Assembly (NCBI GenBank): GCA_003645435.1
Contig: QNFD01000042.1
Location: 1 to 11,895 of the forward strand
Length of the DNA: 11,895 nucleotides
Direction of reading: 5' to 3'
Source of the DNA: Gammaproteobacteria bacterium
GTDB lineage: Bacteria; Pseudomonadota; Gammaproteobacteria; GCA-001735895
Notes under the pieces: generated by a model
Told to the model about the DNA's origin: nothing
The model's database searches: none
The model's input: the letters and a program-made list of their open reading frames with translations, nothing else
In this document: positions 7,576 to 11,895 of the stretch, piece after piece
Layout of the letters: each line of letters opens with the position of its first letter
Numbering within the stretch: the first letter of the stretch is position 1
Position numbers and translations under genes: made by a program

Positions 7576-7640
7576 TGAATTACCTCTGTAGAATTATGAA
7601 TTCAGGTGGTATTGAAGTAACGCGGAAGTCTAACCCGCAT

Positions 7641-7669
7641 ATTGTATGAAGGGAATAAATTTCAGGGAA
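7641..7669 (-). promoter_or_regulatory. fdxA: Possible sigma-70 promoter for fdxA
   Basis: On the minus strand TTCCCT (7664-7669) is followed after 17 nt by TACAAT (7641-7646), about 65 nt before the fdxA ATG. The -10 is close to consensus and the -35 is weak. The spacing is ideal, but the region is AT-rich, so chance is possible. Confidence 0.3.
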
Positions 7670-7689
7670 ATTATGGCAAACATGAAGAA

Positions 7690-7715
7690 AATAATTTGTT
7701 CCGGATTGGTTCCGG
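7690..7715 (-). terminator. Weak hairpin after mutS
   Basis: On the minus strand, ten nt after the mutS stop, CCGGA-ACCAA-TCCGG forms a five-bp stem (7701-7715). It is followed by a modestly T-rich AACAAATTATTTTC. The stem is short and the U tract interrupted, so termination would be partial at best, and read-through into fdxA remains likely. Confidence 0.3.
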
Positions 7716-7724
7716 CCCCGTTAG

Positions 7725-10310
7725 TTATTGGCTATCCAGCAAGGTTTTTAACTGGTACAGAGTATCCAGCGCCTGCCTCGGTGTCATATCGTCCAGTGTC
7801 ATTGATTCCAGTTGTTCCAGTGCAGGGTGTTGATCTGGTTCGGGTTCATTCGTATCAGTAAACAGGTCGATTTGCGGGCCTGACTGGCTGGATTGTTGTT
7901 CGAGTAGTTTCAGCTTTCTTTTCGCCAGCAAAATCGCCGCTTTGGGGATACCGGCAAGTTTTGCTACCTGGAGCCCATAGCTTTGATTGGCGGGGCCGGG
8001 TTTAACCCGATGCATGAAAATAATATCCTCACCGTGTTCGACCGCGTCGAGGTGAACATTATGAATATTATCGTAGTGTTCAGGCAGTTGCGTGAGTTCA
8101 AAATAATGCGTCGCAAACAGGGTAAATGCGCCCGATTTCTGTGCCAGGTGGTCGGCGCAGGCCCAGGCCAGGGCGAGGCCATCGAAGGTGCTGGTACCGC
8201 GGCCTATTTCATCCATTAAAACCAGGCTATTGGCGGTCGCGTTATTGAGAATATTGGCGGCCTCGGTCATCTCGACCATGAATGTCGAACGACCGCTGGA
8301 AAGATCGTCGCTGGCGCCAATACGGGTAAATACTCGATCGATGGGCCCGATCGAGGCTTGTTCGGCCGGCACATAGCTACCCATACAGGCGAGTATGACA
8401 ATCAACGCGGTTTGACGCATATAGGTCGATTTGCCGCCCATGTTGGGGCCGGTAATAAGCAACATGCGCCGATTTATATCGAATTGCGTATCGTTGGCGA
8501 TAAACGATTGTTGCATTACCTGCTCAACCACGGGATGCTTGCCGGCGCGAATATCCAGTGTCGGCGATTCCACCAGGGTGGGTGCCGACCAGTTACAGGC
8601 GTCGGCGCAACTGGCAAAACTCAACAATACATCGAGCTGGGCGAGGCCGGTAGCGCAGCGTTGCAGTGGCGCTAGTTGCTCGCACAGTTGATTGAGCAGG
8701 GTTTCGTATAAATACTTTTCACGTGCGAGTGAACGTTCACGAGCACTCAGCACCTGGTCTTCGAATGCCTTCAGTTCCGGTGTGATATAGCGCTCGACCG
8801 CCTTCAGGGTCTGGCGTCTAACGTACTCGGCAGGAATCGCGTGTATCTGGGATTTGCCCACTTCGATATAAAATCCATGCACCCGGTTGTAGGCCACTTT
8901 TAGCGAGTTGATGCCGGTTTTGCTTTTCTCCTGCGACTCGAGATCAAGCAGAAACTGATCGGCGTTGGCACTGAGCGCACGCAGGTCGTCCAGTTCGGGA
9001 TCAAACCCGGTTTTTATAACGCCGCCATCCCTGATCAACATCGGCGGTTCATCGATAATCGCCGAATCGAGCAGCGCGACGACTTCCGGGTGGCTTGCTA
9101 TTTGTGTTGACAGGTCCTGTAGCAGCGGGCTATCCAGGCTTGTTATCAAAGTCTGTAAGTGGGGTAATTGCTCAAGTGTGGATTGCAATGTGCTGAGGTC
9201 GCGCGGTCGGGCCGATATCAGCGCAATGCGTGCAAGGATTCTTTCGATATCACCTGTCGAACGCATGGTTTCGGCGATGACTTCGAACTCGCGATTATCG
9301 AGCAGGCTAGCGACCGCGTGATGTCTTTGGCGTACCTGCGACTGGTTGCGCAGGGGTTTCTGTAGCCAGCGAGTCAATTCGCGGTAACCCATGGCCGTGG
9401 TAGTGTGATTGATGATGCTCAACAGACTATGGTCCGAAGTCTGTGTATTGATAGCCTGTGTCAGTTCCAGGTTTCGGCGGCTGTTACTGTCGATCAACAA
9501 AACATCTGAAACCCGGTCAGCGCGGACTGGCTGTATATGCGGCAGGGCGGTTTTAAGCGTATCTTTGATGTATTGCAACAAACAGCCGGCAGCACTGATT
9601 GCCAGTGATAGTTCACCGATACCGAATCCATCCAGGTCCCGGGTTCGATACTGATCACAAAGTAAGCGCGTCGCTGTCTCGAGTTCAAAGTGCCATGGCG
9701 GCATTGCATGGGCTTTCTGGCGGTGATGCGCTTCGAGCGGTAGTTGCTGATCTTCACAATAGATGATTTCAGCCGGATTCAGGCGTGCAACTTCATTGGC
9801 AAGCATCTCATCGCTTTCAACCTGGCTGACGACGAATCGGCCCGAACTGATCTCTAATGAAGCCAGGCCCCAGCTCGTACCTTGTCGAAAGAGACTAGCC
9901 AGCAGGTTTTCCTGGTGATCCTGTAACAGCGACTCTTCGGTTAGTGTGCCAGGAGTCACGACCCGTACCACCTGGCGTTCGACCGGTCCTTTACTGGTGG
10001 CCGGATCACCGATTTGCTCACATATCGCCACCGATTCGGCGGCCTTCACCAGCTTGGCCAGGTAGCCGTCAATCGCATGGTATGGAATACCGCACATCGG
10101 AATTGGCTCACCCGCCGATTGACCGCGTTTGGTCAGGGTGATGTTGAGCAGGCGCGAAGCTTTTTTTGCGTCATCGAAGAAAAGCTCGTAAAAATCCCCC
10201 ATCCGGTAAAATACCAGCGTATCCGGATATTCGGCCTTAATGCGCAAAAATTGCTGCATCATCGGGGTGTGTGCCGCTGTTATACTGGTAGTTGAGCTGC
10301 CGCTATTAAT
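7725..10310 (-). CDS. mutS: DNA mismatch repair protein MutS, apparent ATT start
   Basis: MutS recognises base mismatches and small loops and recruits MutL. The full domain set is present. Residues below are counted from the ATT start (861 aa). The mismatch-reading Phe-x-Glu is GDFYELF (Phe40, Glu42). The ATPase has Walker [10 protein letters not shown] (Lys627), Walker [13 protein letters not shown] (Asp700, Glu701) and the FATHYFELT switch. A clamp-binding-like QIDLF starts at 813, and the C-terminal LTPRQAL-like oligomerisation helix ([17 protein letters not shown]) closes the protein. The first ATG (10260-10262) would begin MMQQFLRIK and lose the conserved AHTP that precedes MMQQ in this family. 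The in-frame extension to the stop at 10329-10331 contains ...SITAAHTP but no ATG, GTG, TTG or CTG. ATT at 10308-10310 has AAAGG seven nt upstream and gives a normal length; E. coli MutS has 853 aa. A conventional annotation would stop at 10262. fdxA follows downstream. Confidence 0.93.
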   Translation of the reverse strand: MNSGSSTTSITAAHTPMMQQFLRIKAEYPDTLVFYRMGDFYELFFDDAKKASRLLNITLTKRGQSAGEPIPMCGIPYHAIDGYLAKLVKAAESVAICEQIGDPATSKGPVERQVVRVVTPGTLTEESLLQDHQENLLASLFRQGTSWGLASLEISSGRFVVSQVESDEMLANEVARLNPAEIIYCEDQQLPLEAHHRQKAHAMPPWHFELETATRLLCDQYRTRDLDGFGIGELSLAISAAGCLLQYIKDTLKTALPHIQPVRADRVSDVLLIDSNSRRNLELTQAINTQTSDHSLLSIINHTTTAMGYRELTRWLQKPLRNQSQVRQRHHAVASLLDNREFEVIAETMRSTGDIERILARIALISARPRDLSTLQSTLEQLPHLQTLITSLDSPLLQDLSTQIASHPEVVALLDSAIIDEPPMLIRDGGVIKTGFDPELDDLRALSANADQFLLDLESQEKSKTGINSLKVAYNRVHGFYIEVGKSQIHAIPAEYVRRQTLKAVERYITPELKAFEDQVLSARERSLAREKYLYETLLNQLCEQLAPLQRCATGLAQLDVLLSFASCADACNWSAPTLVESPTLDIRAGKHPVVEQVMQQSFIANDTQFDINRRMLLITGPNMGGKSTYMRQTALIVILACMGSYVPAEQASIGPIDRVFTRIGASDDLSSGRSTFMVEMTEAANILNNATANSLVLMDEIGRGTSTFDGLALAWACADHLAQKSGAFTLFATHYFELTQLPEHYDNIHNVHLDAVEHGEDIIFMHRVKPGPANQSYGLQVAKLAGIPKAAILLAKRKLKLLEQQSSQSGPQIDLFTDTNEPEPDQHPALEQLESMTLDDMTPRQALDTLYQLKTLLDSQ

Positions 10311-10317
10311 GTCTTTA

Positions 10318-10322
10318 CCTTT
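10318..10322 (-). promoter_or_regulatory. mutS: Ribosome binding site in front of the mutS ATT codon
   Basis: The minus strand reads AAAGG, a seven-nt spacer, then ATT (10308-10310). The first ATG 48 nt downstream is preceded by CACACACCCCG, which has no Shine-Dalgarno character. This supports translation from the ATT or from a near-cognate codon close to it. Confidence 0.5.
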
Positions 10323-10411
10323 TTCAAGTTATCTATGTCTTAGCCCGATACGGCAAGGTTACATACCGGCCGATCTCGAGCACAATCCGTCTCCATCAGA
10401 AGCGCTTTAAT

Positions 10412-10440
10412 ATTCTGACGAGTGATGTGCTCAATATCAA
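10412..10440 (-). promoter_or_regulatory. mutS: Possible sigma-70 promoter for mutS
   Basis: On the minus strand TTGATA (10435-10440; 5 of 6 to consensus) and CAGAAT (10412-10417; 4 of 6) are separated by 17 nt. This would give an untranslated leader of about 95 nt before the ATT start. The remainder of the 258-nt gap upstream of mutS shows no gene, only the inverted repeat listed separately. Confidence 0.3.
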
Positions 10441-10494
10441 ATTATTTCACCAATCATCTGAGTAATCCGGGGGATAAAATACTTAAAAGTCCTG

Positions 10495-10514
10495 ACCAAT
10501 TTTTATACATTGGT
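10495..10514. repeat. Inverted repeat between the AI-2E gene and mutS
   Basis: ACCAAT (10495-10500) and ATTGGT (10509-10514) are perfect six-base arms around an eight-nt AT-rich loop, about 55 nt past the stop of the upstream AI-2E gene. It has no following T run on the transcribed strand, so a terminator role is doubtful. An operator or chance are equally possible. Confidence 0.3.
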
Positions 10515-10568
10515 TAAATCAATAGGGGCTTCGATCAAGCTTCATAGTCTCACTAATCGCTATCAGGG

Positions 10569-11684
10569 CTATTGGTTGAGCTCATCGTCAGTCACGGCAT
10601 TTTTCGCTTCGGTAGGGACTTTTTTGCTATATACCTCGGGTAAATAATCACTGAAGGCAATTCCATAAAGTTCCCAGATAGTGATGAACAATGATGCAAT
10701 CAAGGGGCCGATGAATATTCCGGTAATGCCAAACATCATGATACCCCCCAGGGTGCCAAAGAAAATCATCAGTTCGTGCATTTTGGTATCTTTACCCACG
10801 AGTATGGGGCGCAGCACATTATCCAGGCTACCAACCACCAGGCCGCAGAAAACTATTAGCCCGATGCCGCTGGCAACACTGCCCTGAACCATCAGCATGA
10901 TTGCAGCGGGTATCCAGATCATTGCAGAACCAACGCTGGGTATTATCGACAGCACGGCCATCACGGTTCCCCAGAAAACCGCATTGTCTATGCCGGCTAT
11001 TGCAAACGCGGTGCCGGCGAGGCCTCCCTGCAGCATCCCAATCAGCATCGTTCCCTTCAGCGTGGCGCGGGTAACCGAGGTGAATTTTTCCAGCATTACG
11101 GATTCATCGGCATTATCAAGCGGCAGATAGTACAGAATCTTTTTCATTAGTTTGTCGCCATCCAGCTGGAAGAAATACATCGTGTACAGAAATACAAAAG
11201 ATAGAAACACGAAGTAGACCGTTCCGAATGTTGCCGAGGAAAGCCCGCCCGCAATCCACTTGCTTACGTAACCGACAAGTGCGCCCGCTTTATTCAGGAT
11301 CGTCTCACGGTAGGGTTCCAGTTGCGCAAAAAATGGCAATTTTTCCAGGTAACTGGAAATCTGGCCAGGTTCACTCAATGTCTGCCTGATCCAGGGTGTA
11401 ATTGATTGGCCGACATCGACCGCCTGTGCGACAACTATTCCGATCAGGAGCAAAAGTGGGATCATTACAACGAATATCATCAACACCAGCGTGGTGGCCG
11501 ATGCCAGGTGCTTGTGCCCCTTGTAGATGATATTAAATCGGCGAAACACCGGGCGCGCGAGTGCGCTAAACAACCCTGCAAGAAAGATGACCATCAGAAA
11601 CTGCTGGATCATCGAGAAGAAAAGTGCCGAAATGCCAATTGTCATCAGTGCCAGCGTTGCTTTATTGATCATGTCTTGATTCAT
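10569..11684 (-). CDS. AI-2E/PerM-family permease (second copy, divergent)
   Basis: A 371-residue polytopic inner-membrane protein of the AI-2E transporter family. Hydrophobic segments lie near 8-44, 60-87, 144-172, 212-232, 236-266, 270-287 and 304-345. The conserved family block is GSLDNVLRPILVGKDTK (285-301), then FFGTLGGIMMFGITGIFIGP (308-327), which keeps the GP that the other AI-2E protein in this window lacks. Between the second and third hydrophobic regions is a hydrophilic stretch of about 55 residues, usual for the family. ATG (11682-11684) has GAGGA seven nt upstream; an alternative Met5 has no such site. It appears to be transcribed alone or with mutS, 258 nt downstream. Substrate unknown; quorum-signal export should not be assumed. 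Confidence 0.9.
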   Translation of the reverse strand: MNQDMINKATLALMTIGISALFFSMIQQFLMVIFLAGLFSALARPVFRRFNIIYKGHKHLASATTLVLMIFVVMIPLLLLIGIVVAQAVDVGQSITPWIRQTLSEPGQISSYLEKLPFFAQLEPYRETILNKAGALVGYVSKWIAGGLSSATFGTVYFVFLSFVFLYTMYFFQLDGDKLMKKILYYLPLDNADESVMLEKFTSVTRATLKGTMLIGMLQGGLAGTAFAIAGIDNAVFWGTVMAVLSIIPSVGSAMIWIPAAIMLMVQGSVASGIGLIVFCGLVVGSLDNVLRPILVGKDTKMHELMIFFGTLGGIMMFGITGIFIGPLIASLFITIWELYGIAFSDYLPEVYSKKVPTEAKNAVTDDELNQ

Positions 11685-11895
11685 GAATTTTTCCTCGGTT
11701 TATCCAGCGGCTCTATGTCTTGCCAACTCTGAATATCTCGTTAATATGATTAATCGGGTATTATGAGTATAATGAATTGCGCGGATTGATTGTGCAGTTG
11801 TATGTTACTTTAAGATTGGCGGAATTGGTTTAGACCCGCCAGTGTTATAACAATAAATAAAAGTCGATCATCACTAAATATTTCCTGTTTTAAGG
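11685..11895. other. Upstream region of the second AI-2E gene; no gene seen
   Basis: An AT-rich 211-nt stretch with no supported coding frame up to the window edge. It holds several small palindromes: TTAAT-ATG-ATTAA (11741-11753), ATTAT-GAGT-ATAAT (11760-11773), TGGCGG (11817-11822) paired with CCGCCA (11836-11841), and the perfect 10-mer TGTTATAACA (11843-11852). A TATACT hexamer on the minus strand near 11766-11771 could be a -10 box, but no good -35 is found at 16-18 nt. The region plausibly carries the promoter of the minus-strand gene and perhaps one for a gene beyond the right edge. Confidence 0.4.

Noticed and set aside
7642..7861. Two small plus-strand frames starting just downstream of mutS
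   Set aside because: They run into the antisense strand of mutS, have low-complexity content and lack a convincing ribosome site.
10344..10442. Open stretch of 33 codons on the minus strand upstream of mutS
   Set aside because: It has only an internal ATG about halfway along, no ribosome site and no clear homology. A faint resemblance to LLMETD-type hydrolase motifs is too short to support a gene remnant.
1..11895. Mobile element, prophage, CRISPR, toxin-antitoxin or defence island
   Set aside because: No transposase, integrase, spaced repeats, tRNA edge or defence domain was seen; all genes are housekeeping or envelope-transport types with similar codon character.

Overview
The window looks like a chromosomal segment of a gammaproteobacterium with roughly 50% GC. 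The evidence is the mutS-fdxA gene order, a 7Fe ferredoxin close to Azotobacter/Pseudomonas FdxA, a xanthomonad-like MetX-family acyltransferase and a NodT-type outer-membrane efflux lipoprotein. No phage, transposon, CRISPR array, tRNA or rRNA is visible. Genus cannot be named from this sequence.

Left part (1-1602, plus strand): the 3' end of nadA (quinolinate synthase, NAD synthesis), followed 12 nt later by a MetX-family alpha/beta-hydrolase acyltransferase. In sequence the latter looks more like a serine O-succinyltransferase than a classical homoserine acetyltransferase. A small REP-like palindrome (about 1610-1666) separates this pair from the convergent minus-strand genes.

Central part (1683-7150, minus strand; transcription runs from high to low coordinates): five tightly packed envelope genes. 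In transcription order they are an AI-2E/PerM-family permease, a NodT-type outer-membrane efflux lipoprotein, an HlyD/EmrA-type periplasmic adaptor, a DUF2955/FUSC-like multi-pass inner-membrane transporter, and a small K+-channel-like pore protein with a GYGD filter. The middle three make a complete tripartite efflux path across both membranes. The flanking permease and channel are unusual companions and make this the most interesting locus in the window.

Right part (7252-11684, minus strand): fdxA lies downstream of mutS, and upstream of mutS is a second, divergent AI-2E-family permease. mutS has no conventional start codon covering the conserved AHTP segment of its N-terminus. The sequence supports initiation at an ATT codon at 10308-10310, preceded by a Shine-Dalgarno-like AAAGG. 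No gene-free stretch exceeds 300 bases; the two longest (10311-10568 and 11685-11895) hold candidate promoter elements and AT-rich inverted repeats only.
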